Assembly (NCBI RefSeq): GCF_905220365.1
Contig: NC_061153.1
Location: 4,298,001 to 4,362,000, forward strand
Origin: Vanessa cardui
Lineage: Eukaryota; Arthropoda; Insecta; Lepidoptera; Nymphalidae
Reading direction: 5' to 3'
Length of the DNA: 64,000 nucleotides
Shown: in pieces, positions 22,630 to 33,099 of the stretch
Layout: every line of letters starts with the position of its first letter
Numbering within the stretch: position 1 is the first letter of the stretch
The notes under the pieces: model-generated
The model's input: only the letters and a program-made list of their open reading frames with translations
Databases searched by the model: none
What the model was told of the DNA's origin: nothing
Position numbers and translations under genes: made by a program

Positions 22630-22925
22630 GGAGAATGGTATGTTGGAGGATTTGGCGATGGACTCAATGCTTGATGGCGTGGAGACAGGGATGTGGAGTG
22701 ACCTGGAGGTGACTGATGTGTCGGAGGATTTGACGATGGACTGAATGCTTGATGGCGCGGAGACGGGGATGTGGAGTGACCTGGAGGTGACTGATATGTC
22801 GGAGGATTTGACGATGGACTGAATGCTTGATGGCGCGGAGACGGGGATGTGGAATGACCTGGAGGTGACTGATATGTCGGAGGATTTGGCGATGGACTGA
22901 TTGCTGAATGGGGTGGAGACTGGGT
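22630..22925 (-). repeat. 78-bp tandem repeat within the BESS gene
   Basis: At least three close copies of a 78-bp unit (26 codons) that reads NPPTYQSPPGHSTSPSPRHQ then AFSPSS on the minus strand, with diverged copies at each side. The length is a multiple of three, so the repeat keeps the frame. It forms a flexible proline/serine-rich arm after the BESS helices. Confidence 0.85.
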
Positions 22926-23366
22926 TGTAGAATACTGAGGTACTGAAGACTGTTGCTCAAGTCGATCTGCCATACATGCGCGAAATACTAAATTGTGAAT
23001 ATCATTCATTAATATGTCACGTGTGTTTGGATTTCTTATTTTTTTTAGTTGACTTGCTAGCAGTCTTCCGATCATCTCGTATTCATCGTCTTTCTTCTCT
23101 TTCATGAATTCAAAAGCCTCGTCCATTTGACGTCGCGCAGCTTTGATTTCTTGAGGCAACTCGTCTCTTACTTGTCTCTCTTCTTCTACCATAACGGAAG
23201 AAGTTTCGGGTAGGTTGAAATATCAACAACAAAAATTTTTGCTCTTAAGTTTTTATTTCATTAAAATTTAATTTTTCTGCAAATAATAATATGTGAAGTG
23301 TTAAAGTTAATATAAATTCCCACATTAACTGGTTCACAATCAATTCTCAACATTAATACAAGTACA

Positions 23367-24119
23367 ATGGATTTACATAACCAGCTCAGCAAAAACATGG
23401 ATGACATTGTTAAAATATTCGAGTCCCGCATGAATCAATTTGATAAAATGCTCTCACTGTCAACACAAGCACAAGGAAGCACTAAACCACCGACCACTAC
23501 CTTTGGAGACTTCAGTTCTCTCACCTCGGACTATGCCGCTTTCAAAGATTTAATCTGGAAGACGCTTAGTATGCTTCGTCAGCAATTACAGCTGCTCTCG
23601 GTGGGTTTTGATATGCAGGAAGCTCGTTCCCGCAGCAGAGTGCTGCTTTTTTACAGTCTGCCGGAGATTACTGACGAGCAAGTGGAGAGCAAGATTCAAT
23701 CCGTGTTGCACAATCAATTAAAGCTGACCATTATTGACTCTACACAGCTGGATATCTGCCATCGTCTTGGTACAAAGAAGGAAAAACCAAGACCAATACT
23801 GGTTCGTTTTATTGCCACAAAGCACAGAAATCTTGTTTGGAACTCTAAAACATCTCTAAAAGGGTCTGGAGTTACTATATCTGAATTTTTGACTAAGCCT
23901 AGGCAAGAATTATTCGTTGCTGCTAGGAAACATTTCGGTATGAAAAATTGCTGGACATCTGACGGAGTAATCATTGTGGCGCTTCCAGATAAAAGCCGTA
24001 AAAAGATCCTTACATCGGCCGAATTAAAGGATCTTTGCGAAAAGTTTCCTCAAGTTTCCAGTGCGCCGGACCAGAAGACAAGATCTCGGCGGGTAAAGGT
24101 TTCTCATATATTTCTATAA
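23367..24119 (+). CDS. LINE ORF1 (coiled coil plus L1-like RRM), open
   Basis: 250 codons, open from ATG (23367) to TAA. Residues 1-45 include KNMDDIVKIFESRMNQFDKM, and a likely coiled coil follows near 60-95 (LIWKTLSMLRQQLQLLSVGF). Residues 90-230 resemble the RNA-binding RRM/CTD of L1-type ORF1p (Transposase_22 style): RSRVLLFYSLPEITDEQ, LDICHRLGTKKEKPRPILVR, SGVTISEFLTKPRQELFVAA and WTSDGVIIVALPDKSRKKIL. There is no zinc knuckle. It is followed after about 600 bp by an endonuclease-RT ORF, so it is the ORF1 of that LINE. The family differs from the PHD-bearing CR1-type elements of this window. Confidence 0.8.
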   Translation: MDLHNQLSKNMDDIVKIFESRMNQFDKMLSLSTQAQGSTKPPTTTFGDFSSLTSDYAAFKDLIWKTLSMLRQQLQLLSVGFDMQEARSRSRVLLFYSLPEITDEQVESKIQSVLHNQLKLTIIDSTQLDICHRLGTKKEKPRPILVRFIATKHRNLVWNSKTSLKGSGVTISEFLTKPRQELFVAARKHFGMKNCWTSDGVIIVALPDKSRKKILTSAELKDLCEKFPQVSSAPDQKTRSRRVKVSHIFL

Positions 24120-24718
24120 TTGCTATCTGCCATTCATTACGTCACCCGTGTAGTTTGTTTTAAGCTGCCTATTAATAATATGTTACTCTTATTTTTTCTT
24201 ATTTACGAGTCGGTTGGCTAAAAATTCGTCTAATTCTTTAAATTGTTTTTAACCAGTATAATTTAACCTTAAAGACAAGGTACTTGAACAACAGTCAAAA
24301 CACTGACGTGTGACAACTGGCATTAACACGCTTGACAGCAGATTAGCGTTCGGATATACTACTTGAAATTTTTTATCTTTGTGGTGAATAAGCAGCTATG
24401 TTTCTTTTTCTTTGCATTTTAAATTTTAAAATAGATATATATATTTAATATCTTTATTTTGTAGCTGCTATTTAGAATTTCAAAATATTTGTGTCATCAT
24501 ATGTATAATTGTAGATATGTAGCATAGATATAGACTTTTTTTTTCTTCTTTGTTTCTCTTTTTGTTATGTATTTATTAAGCCAGGGACAAATAATGTGGG
24601 AGATTATTTGTATCGCTTGTGATTAATAGTATTTTTATTTCGTTTTATTGTTTTTGCTATTTCTTTTATTTAGATTAAGATATATATATTTATATATTAA
24701 TATTTATTTTATATCTAT
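24120..24718 (+). other. Spacer between LINE ORF1 and ORF2
   Basis: About 600 bp, strongly AT-rich, no open frame of note. A long inter-ORF gap is unusual for insect LINEs with overlapping ORFs and may include inserted or simple-sequence DNA (tatatatatttaatatc near 24435 and 24680). Confidence 0.5.
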
Positions 24719-26665
24719 ATGTCTGACTTAAGTGACGCTTGTATAAATGATGATTTCTTTTCATGCTCCTCTGATGATTTCCGTAGTGTTTCTAGCCATA
24801 ATCAATCTTTTGATAGTGAAGACTTGACCGTTGATTCACAATTAAATTCTATCTTTTCCTGCAATTCTAATGGTCTTAATTTTGTACATATAAATGCGCA
24901 AAGCATTCCGGCACATTACTCTGATTTTCTCGCATCATTTAGCAACGTGCAGGTCGACGGTATCCTTGTTTCTGAGTCTTGGTTAAAACCTTCTCTTCCT
25001 TCGACTCTTTACACTTTATCGGATTTCACTCTAATTCTTAATGACAGAGTTTCTCAGAGAGGGGGAGGTGTTTGCATTTTCTTACGAAAAAATATACCCT
25101 TTCGGTTAATACAACAATCCTCAAACCTTTCCCCACATTCACATCCTTGAATACCTCTTCATAGAAATTTCTTCCCATCACACTAAACTCCTTTTAGGGG
25201 TCCTCTATTGTCCTTCCTTAAATATTAATTATTTTAACACCTTTGAAGACCTTCTTGAGAAACTTTCACCTTCTTATGAACATGTGATCATAATGGGTGA
25301 TCTTAACACTTGTCTCTTAAAAATGATCACAGAGCGACAAATTTAAAATCTATCGTGCCTTCTTTTAATTTTACTATTCTTCCTCTCTCAGAAACTCGTT
25401 TTTCACCTACTTGTACTCCGTCTCTTCTTGAAGTCATTATTGTCTCCAACCCTCACAGTGTGTCAGCTCATGGTCAGCTTAAAGCTCCTTTCTCCTTCCA
25501 TGATTTACTCTTCATTAGCTATAAACTCTCCTTCTCAAAGCACAAGACCAAAACAATTTTAAGACGCAATATGAAAAATATAAATATTGCAAATTTATGT
25601 TATGACGCCAATGGCATTGACTGGAGTAATATTTATGCGTTTACGAATGTTGACGATAAGGTGGCCTATTTTAATGAGTCATTAACAAAATTGTATGACA
25701 AGCACGCTCCAATTAGGAAAATTAAGGTAAAACATCTACCTGCACCTTGGCTTACTCAAACTATAAAAATATTATGGCAAAACGTGACAAAGCCAAGAGA
25801 GTCTCTAAAAGCAATCCTACTGACCTCAATATTGCGACGTACAAAAAATTGTGAAATCTCTGCAATAGAGTAGAGATGCTGAACGCCGTTTCATCCACTC
25901 CTCCATCGTTAAACTGACTACTTCACAAATGTGGAAATTTTTTAAGTCTTTAGGCGTGGGTAATCTCAAAACCTCAAAATCTTCTCAACATTCGTTTGAT
26001 TTGAATTCTCTTAATAAACATTTTTCTACTCCCCCTTTAACAATTTCAGCCTCTACGAAGGCTGAAACATTGTTAAAGATGGCGAACGCCATCACGCCTG
26101 ATTGTATTCCTTTTAATTTTCATACAGTCACAGAGAGCGAAGTCAAGAGAAGCTTCCTGTCTATCACGTCCATGGCGGTTGGTAATGACAACATTAGTCG
26201 GGATATGTTAATACCTGTCCTTGACTCTTTAAACCCTGTTATTACTCACATTATAAACTTTTCCTTTGAATCCAATACCTTTCCAACAGTTTGGAAGTTA
26301 GCACATGTGATTCCTTTACCTAAAATATCAAATCCCTCTTCAATTTCATAATTTCGTCCCATCTCTATTTTGCCTATCCTATCAAAAATCCTTGAAGACG
26401 TTGTACATAAGCAACTGTCAGAATTCCTAACTCATAATCATCTCCTCAGTTCCTTTCAATCCGGTTTCCGTTCCGGGCACAGTACTTCCACCGCACTGCT
26501 TAAAGTCACTGAAGACATTCGCTTTGCTATGGACAAACGAGAGTTTACTATTCTCATTTTAATCGATTTTAGCAATGCCTTTAATTCAGTCGACTTTGAT
26601 GTATTGCTTGGTATCCTTTGCTCACTTAACTTTGCTCAGCCTGTGATAGATTGGTTCCAATTTAT
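24719..26665 (+). pseudogene. LINE ORF2: endonuclease and N-terminal half of RT
   Basis: The endonuclease starts LNFVHINAQSIPAHYSDF, then ILVSESWLKPSLPSTL and QRGGGVCIFLRKNI (24719-25150). A shift follows and it continues LLLGVLYCPSLNINYFNTFE and HVIIMGDLNTCLLK (25150-25320), another shift, then 25310-25873 (NFTILPLSETRFSPTCTPSL; HLPAPWLTQTIK). After a further break comes 25929-26351 (FPTVWKLAHVIPLPKISNPS) and then, past a TAA, FRPISILPILSKILEDVV, FQSGFRSGHSTSTALLK and ILILIDFSNAFNSVDFDVLL (motif A). The RT stops near 26665, before GVPQG and YADD, so it is inactive. Wording of the blocks fits the CR1/L2 group. Confidence 0.85.
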
Positions 26666-27196
26666 ATATATTAAAGATAATGTATATATTAATGTATTTA
26701 TTTGTATTTAGTGTGTAATATATTCAATACATATTTATGGTGTAGGTACAATAATTGATATTCCGTCCGTCATCGGAACGTCATTGACAGTGTTTATGTA
26801 CAATTAAGTTCAGTAAAAATAGTAAAACGACGTAAATATCTTTAAAAGTTTTATTAAAACGTTATATAAATTGTGACTACATATTTACAGTGTTAGTGAT
26901 ATCTAAAATAAAGTGATAAGTGCTGCAAATACAAAAATATAATTTAGCGTACAGTGGAAAGTTAACGTGTACCCACTAACAATTAAATTAAATATAATAC
27001 TAGGTTAAAGTGTTTAATAGCCAGAAAAGTTCATATAAAATAGTAATAAACCTGGACACTTAAGAATCAATTACAATTAAGTATAGCGATATAAAACTAA
27101 ATTAAATTAAAATAATTTTACAAAATACTATTAATTATTATAAGTGCCATCTAGCATCCATATTCATAATTGCCTTGTTGATATTAACGCAGCGTT
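26666..27196. other. Non-coding, likely 5' UTR of the next CR1-type LINE
   Basis: No gene. 26730-26753 (catatttatggtgtaggtac and four more bases) is an exact inverted copy of 32264-32287. Sequence from about 26754 may be the 5' UTR of the LINE whose ORF1 begins at 27197; the exact 5' end is not visible. Confidence 0.45.
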
Positions 27197-28154
27197 ATGA
27201 CGAATAAGTGCAATCATTGTGAAGTGTAGCAAATGCGCTATGCTTTATCATAGAATGTGCGTTAATATAAAGCCGGGAGACACTATTCCCAAGAAAATAC
27301 TGTGCAACAATTGCAAAGTAGGAACGAAGCGTACTACCCCTGCGAGCGCCAGTAGCCATCCCTCTCCCAGCTCAGATACAGAAAATGCAGAGGACAATTT
27401 CACAGATGCTGATGAAAATAACTCTGAAAAGTCCCTCGCTCATGAGATAAGGCTGTTGCGATTGGAATTTTCTTCGGTAACCAGGGAGCTGTCGCGGCTT
27501 AGTACGACTATATCCGAATTTAATAAACGGGTGGACAGCGTCGAGAAACGCTTAGATAATTTAGAAAAAATTAATCAGGAGCGACACTCGGAAATTGTCG
27601 ATAAAAATGCGACCGAAACAATTGCCCAATTGCGATCCGAATTGAATGACCGTGACCAAGAGAACCTGCTAAATGATATTGAAATCTCGGGTTTAGAGGA
27701 GAAAAATGGCGAAAATCCAACCAATATAGTAGTTTTAATTTCAAAAAAAATTGGGGTGCCACTGGAGGAACGCGACATCGTCAGCGCTGAGCGTTGGGGC
27801 CCGCGCCGTATAATAGCCGATCACAGCAGCCAAACTCGGCCGCGGCCAATTGTCGTGCGTCTCGCTCGGCGCGCCGTCCGCGACGAAATGCTACGAGCCG
27901 CGCGCGTGCGCCGCGGCTATGACTCATCGGGAATCGTCGAGTCGGTGCCTAAGCGGTTTTATGTTAACGAGCGTCTCACTCCGATGAATCGCCATATATT
28001 TTATAAAACACGCGAATTAGGTCGACGCGATGGATGGCGATATATCTGGACACGAGGAGGACGCATTTACGCTCGTCGCAGCGGAGACTCCGAAACTCGT
28101 CGTATACGCACGTTGAGCGACACAATTAAGTTTTTTGGAGACAATACCGTTTGA
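27197..28154 (+). CDS. CR1-type LINE ORF1 with PHD-like finger and RRM-like domain
   Basis: The main open part is 27219-28154. The likely true start is the ATG at 27197 (MTNKCNHC), which is out of phase with VKCSKCAMLYHRMCVNI by a small deletion; the sister ORF1 at 20222 shows the intact order. After the PHD-like cysteine/histidine block (ending ILCNNCK) come a coiled coil (residues about 70-150: LRLEFSSVTRELSRLSTTIS, VDSVEKRLDNLEKINQ) and an RRM-like part with IEISGLEEKNGENPTNIVVL, IVSAERWGPRR, RPRPIVVRLARRAVRDEMLR and GWRYIWTRGGRIYARRS. It ends FFGDNTV. Apart from the lost start it is open. It should bind LINE RNA. Confidence 0.83.
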
Positions 28155-28526
28155 TTTTGAGCTCATATAAGATTAGTTTATTAGATAAATTTAAAGAATA
28201 TATCATACATGTAAAAACAAAATTAATTCGCAAGCAGGTTAAATTAATTTCTCATATTTATTTAAAGTGTATTATATTTTATATAATTAAGTTTTCACTT
28301 TGTGGCAGTATCATACTTCTAAATAGTAATTGTAACGATGTATTATTATTATATTTAATTATATTATTTGCTTTTAAAAGTAATATATGTAACAATTATT
28401 GTGAGATGCCGAATGTAATATGTAAAAGTAAACTTCATACGAGTATAGCGTATATTTTGGAACTCATGTATCGTTCACAGTTAGCCAGTATAATATACAT
28501 ATTTGATTTTTTAATATATTATATAC
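28155..28526 (+). other. Spacer between ORF1 and ORF2
   Basis: About 370 bp, very AT-rich. A 127-codon frame (28151-28534) spans it but has the low-complexity Ile/Leu/Tyr composition expected from AT-rich DNA and no known domain, so I do not call it a gene. Confidence 0.5.
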
Positions 28527-31379
28527 ATGCGTAAAATGAATAAGTCAAAAAAATTAAGAATTGGCTTTCTAAATCCTGGCTCACTTGGTACTGGTCATGA
28601 TGAGTTTTTATATGCAATGGATCGCCACAACGTCGATATCATGGCACTAAATGAGACTTGGCTACCTGAGGGGGAGGACGCCCGAGCCCCAAGAATTCCA
28701 GGATACTCATTGCGTCACATTCCTCGACCTGCGGAAATACGTTCCCGTGGCGGTGGAGTCGGTTTTTATATAAAACAGGGTATTTCTGTTCGGACCCTTA
28801 AACACCCAGAGACCATAACTATTGAGCAAATGTGGTTAAGTGTTAATATTAGGGGTAAAGTTTTAGTCATTGGTACAGCATATAGACCGCCTTGGTTAAG
28901 TACGCAAATTTTTATTGATGCCATTACTGACACATATGGCGCTTTGCCATATCATGATCACATACTATTGGTGGGCGATTTTAATATCAATTTCCTAGAT
29001 ACAGGTAATGTAAATACAACTATGTTTACAGACTTTCTCACATACACAAATATGACGCAATATGTTACCGTTCCCACACATTTCACAAGTCACAGCGAAA
29101 CCCTCCTCGATCTCATCTGCTCAGATACCAACGTCGAACGAGTGTGGGTTGACTATGTATGCTTACATTTAAGTGATCATGCATTTTTATCGTGTGAGCT
29201 TAATATTGAAAAAGATAAGCCCGTAACGGAAAAAATATATAGTAGACGATTAGACGACATAGATTTAGACCAATTAAAATATTATTTAACCGCGCTTATT
29301 AACTGGGAACTCATAATTTCAGATCAAGACATTAATAAAACAGTTGCAGCTTTTAATGACAGTATCCTGTGGGTATTTGACACATTAAGCCCTATAAAGT
29401 TGCGATATATCAAAGAATTACAATATCCATGGGTTACTTATAACATCAAATTAATGATGAGACGGAGAAATGAAGCACAAATTAGATGCCGTAGTACGAA
29501 GATAGAAGCTCATGTTAACTATTATAAGCAACTTAAAAAATCAGTAGAATCGGCCATAAATACAGAAAAAACTGTTTATTTTACTTTATTTATTAATAAT
29601 AATTACAAAAATTCGCGATACTTATGGTCACATATTAAACGCCATATCAACATTAATAACAAGAAAGACAAATTTTTGCCCGCTCATTTTGATGATCCAG
29701 ATGGTATTAATAATCACTTTCTCCAACTACCAGGCAAGCCTCAGGCTTCTCAAACTGATATAGCATACTTTAACAGTCAACTTTATGGTGATGCTACATT
29801 CTACATCAAAACTGTCGATTGTACAGTTGTCAATAAAGTAATAAGTAGTATTAAATCAAATGCTGTTGGGGCCGATGGAATATCTCTAAAAATGTTGTTG
29901 CTCATTATGCCTTCAAGAAATTATTACTACGATTAATATGTCTATTACCCAGAGCATATTTCCTATAATATGGCAGAAAGCGATAATTAAGCCTATCCCT
30001 AAAAATAATAATCCCTCAGAAAATAAGGATCTACGGCCAATAAGTATCCTGCCATGTTTATCCAAAGTATTGGAAAAAATAGTATATATCTATAGCTATC
30101 TGATTTTCTTGAGACCAATAATATATTACCCATGAGACAGTCAGGATTCCGTAAACGTCGCGGTACTGCAACTGCACTGATTGATGTGGTTGACGAAATA
30201 TTAAACGCGCAAGATAAAGGTAATGGCACTATACTAATTTTGTTGGATTACTCTAGGGCATTTGATACGATTAACGTCTCTCTTTTACTAGCTAAACTAC
30301 ACTACTACGGACTTAGCGCAGAAGCTATACAATGGTTCACCAGTTATCTGGGTAGTAGAACGCAAACCGTAGAACTTAAACATGAAGATGGCACCATAAA
30401 ATCATCGCAATGTAGGCAAGTTCTTAGAGGTGTACCCCAAGGATCGATACTTGGTCCTCTACTATTTATTATATATTGCGCTGACGTAACAAAGGTCATA
30501 AAAAACTGCCGTTACCATATGTACGCTGACGACATACAAATATATATATCTTTTCCACCTAATGAAACTCATAATGCTGTACTTAAGCTAAATGAAGATT
30601 TAAGAAATATAGCAGGTTGGTCAGAAGCAAATTGTTTAGCGCTAAATCCACAAAAGTCTAAATTTGTAATACTGGGCACGGCGAATCAAATACAACTGAT
30701 ATCAAGGGAAATACCTATGGTTAAAATTCAAGATGAACCAATTGAAAGAGTTACAGAAGCACGTAATCTTGGCGTACTTATGGACGAATGCCTTAGATTT
30801 GAAAAACATATTCATAATACAGTTAAAAGCTGCTTTTATCGTCTAAAAGTTTTATACCAAATAAGAAAGTTTTTAAAGGTAAATGTAAGAATCCGCCTAT
30901 GTGAATCATTAGTATTATCCAAATTAAATTACGCCGATGTAGTGGTGGGCCCAAGACTATTGCAACGTACAAAAAATTTAATTCAGAAGGTGCAAAATGC
31001 TTGTGCAAGATATTGCTTCGATATACCTCCACGTACGCATGTCACACAATATTTAAATAACGCAGGAATTATGAGAATGGAATACCGTAGGCAACTGCAT
31101 TTTATGACGCTCTTATTCGGGGTAATCAAGTTCAAACTTCCACCATACCTTTATAACAAGCTTCGTTGGGCGCACGATACGAACACATACGCAACCAGAT
31201 CGAAATCATATTTGCTTCTTATGCCTCTCCATAGAACGGCCGCCTTCCGTGGCAGTTTTCGATACGCCGCCACCAAGTGCTGGAACAACCTTCCACCGCC
31301 ATTGAGGAACCTAAATATAATTCATAATTTTAGAAACAAATACAGAAAATTTCTTCTTGATAAACAAAAGCAAACATAG
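28527..31379 (+). pseudogene. CR1-type LINE ORF2, two frameshifts
   Basis: The endonuclease is complete: LRIGFLNPGSLGTGHDEF, DIMALNETWLPEGEDA, LVIGTAYRPPWLS, ILLVGDFNINFLDTGN and LSDHAFLSCELN. The linker runs to about 29900 (KSNAVGADGISLKMLL). A shift near 29910 leads to AIIKPIPKNNNPSENKDLRP and ISILPCLSKVLEKIV; a second near 30130 leads to a 415-codon open part with SGFRKRRGTATALIDVVDEI, ILLDYSRAFDTINVSLLL, GVPQGSILGPLLFIIYCADV, CRYHMYADDIQIYISF (catalytic YADD), ERVTEARNLGVLMDECLRF, CARYCFDIPPRTHVTQYLN and WNNLPPPLRNLNIIHNF. Start codon ATG at 28527 (MRKMNKSKKLRIGF). With only two shifts it is the best-preserved CR1-type copy in the window and the reference for the pieces at 2155, 5085-7260 and 16376. 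Confidence 0.9.
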
Positions 31380-31899
31380 CAATTGATTTTATTTATCTTT
31401 GTTAATTTAAATATAATATAATGATTTATATTTAATTGTATACATATGTATGAATTTATATACATGTTCGTGTGTGTGTGTGTGTATAATATGTAGGTAT
31501 GTGTGTGTATGTAGTTGTATAGATGAGATTTTATATATGTATATGTCATAACTATAAAATGATAATTCAATATAATCTTATAACTTTTTTTTTTTTTTAA
31601 TATGTAATCAAATCTACTCACCTTACAGTGCATGGCCCATTGGCAAGATGGAGTATTGATCAGACTTGGTTAGACTATTTAGTGAATAGATTTCAACCTC
31701 TATTTGATTGTTATAATATTTGTTAAACGGCACGTCTCGACCTGCTTGCGACCTTCTGTAATAATATGTTCGCTATATTAATTTATACCTCCAATAAATG
31801 CAAAGAATCAAAAGTAATATTATTGTGATTTAGATTATATTAAAACACATTTAAAAAAAGAAAAGAAAAACAGAAATTAGTATATATTACTTACTTATT
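31380..31899. other. 3' UTR of CR1-type LINE and unassigned sequence
   Basis: AT-rich, with a (tg)n run at about 31469-31486 and a T-run at about 31585-31600. From 31600 to 31760 a moderately complex stretch (cagtgcatggcccattggca; ctcgacctgcttgcgacctt) has no recognised domain on either strand. Confidence 0.4.
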
Positions 31900-32263
31900 A
31901 TTATTAATTCTTTTTTTTTCTTTCTCCTTAAATAATTCGTAGGTGATCGAATATCTTTGTGATCTCAGCGTAATATAATTTAGTTTTAAATTTTAATCCA
32001 TTGTGCTACACGTCCAACCTCCACTGCCGCCGCGAGGTACCTGAGGGCTGAGCGCATCACGCACCTTTTTGTGGCATCGTACTGCTATGTAGGCAGCATT
32101 TTGTTTTTATTTATTTATGCCTCTTTTTAAAATCTTTCTAAGATATTATTTAATTGTATTGTTATTTTAAGTTTTTGTTTTTTTTTTTTTGTTGTATTGT
32201 TTATGTCACTGATGTATCAACACGATGCTTACAAATAAAAATTCTTTCTTCTTTCTTTCTTTC
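31900..32263 (+). repeat. Probable LINE 3' region with TTCT microsatellite tail
   Basis: Non-coding. gtgctacacgtccaacctcc and cacctttttgtggcatcgta lead to gtcactgatgtatcaacacg, acaaataaaaa and (ttct)n at about 32245-32263. The layout (non-coding, AT-rich, polyadenylation-like aataaaa, short tandem tail) fits the 3' end of a non-LTR element; the family is unknown. Confidence 0.45.
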
Positions 32264-32412
32264 TATTGTACCTACACCATAAATATGATACTATATTCAG
32301 GGTTTCTGGAAGAGATCTCTTGATAGAGATAAGTTATCCCTTTGTACACATTTTTCATTTACATAATTTTCTGTATACTCTATTGGTACATAAATAAATA
32401 AATAAATAAATA
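32264..32412 (+). repeat. LINE 3' end with TAAA tail
   Basis: gggtttctggaagagatctc and ttgatagagataagttatcc lead to actctattggtacataaata and a (taaa)n tail ending at 32412. The last part matches the 3' end of the minus-strand LINE piece at 22066. The first 24 bp are the inverted copy of 26730-26753. Confidence 0.6.
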
Positions 32413-33052
32413 ATTTTGAGAATATTTATTTGCTCTTGGACGAGAGCCATTTTCTTCTTGTATATTTTGCGAAACTTCTTCTGTGTTTATAGATAATTGA
32501 GGATTATTGTTATTTCCATCACACTTTACCTCACTTCTTTCTTAAGCCATATTGTCGTCGTGTGTCTGAAAGAATATTTATATTAAAATTAGTAACAGAC
32601 GGATAGATATAACAGCCACACTGGACAAAGTAATTATAAAAGATGAGTAACAATTTAAACACATGTTTTATTCGAAAAACCAAAATATGAGTCCCTGGGA
32701 CTCATGGCGGTGATTAGTGTGATTTTTAGTGAAGTGGTGAATTAAGGGTTTATTTAATATTGTCACAAACAACTTATTTACTTACTACGCACGTCGTAAG
32801 TACCTATAATTAGAGGTATAATTAGTTATTTCCTTAAATATTATTAATATTTTCTTGTAATTGTTATTATTATCTCTGTTGGTAATTCGAATAAATAAAT
32901 AAATAAAATAATATGAATACGAATAAACTATCGCTATAACTTAAAACCCCCACTTGGTACCTACTGACTACATTCACATAATGACTAATTTAATTACTTA
33001 CCTCAGTGTTTAATGTCTGGCTCCTATCATATACTCCTCGCAGGAAATTATC
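32413..33052 (-). pseudogene. Possible two-exon gene start, interrupted
   Basis: On the minus strand an ATG near 33052 opens MDNFLRGVYDRSQTLNTE and runs directly into a good splice donor (GAG then gtaagt, about 32998). An acceptor (ttctttcag, about 32561-32569) precedes a second segment that would continue in phase as THDDNMA, stop, then SEVKCDGNNNNPQLSINTEE and VSQNIQEENGSRPRANKYSQ. It is cut at 32412 by the tail of a LINE. The in-phase join with one stop suggests a decayed spliced gene, of a host or of a DNA transposon. I do not recognise the protein, and chance splice-like signals in AT-rich DNA remain possible. Confidence 0.35.
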
Positions 33053-33099
33053 CATCGTTTCGAATACAAACCAATTAGTGTGTGTGGGATGTCAGGGGG

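Larger units (their letters stand above)
21943..23230 (-). pseudogene. Harbinger companion protein with BESS motif, split by a LINE
   Basis: Animal Harbingers carry a second DNA-binding protein of Myb/MADF type that works with the transposase. On the minus strand an acidic N-terminal piece (VEEERQVRDELPQE) leads to a BESS-like helix pair (YEMIGRLLASQLKKIRNP, NTRDILMNDIHNLVFRAC), then proline/serine-rich tandem repeats of 26 residues (TYQSPPGHSTSPSPRHQAF). The frame is interrupted at about 22560 by a LINE 3' end; the C terminus reappears at about 22060-21943 (QENFLQILPPTRASQIVITE, then SGEIKIVKD, stop at 21943-21945). The MADF domain expected upstream is missing: the LINE starting near 23230 lies there. 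Placement of the C-terminal piece is inferred from position and open frame. Confidence 0.72.

Noticed and set aside
22625..22930. CRISPR-like array
   Set aside because: The repeats are contiguous 78-bp coding tandem units without spacers, in a eukaryotic transposon gene.
28151..28534. A membrane protein between LINE ORF1 and ORF2
   Set aside because: The Ile/Leu/Tyr-rich composition follows from very AT-rich DNA in the inter-ORF spacer.
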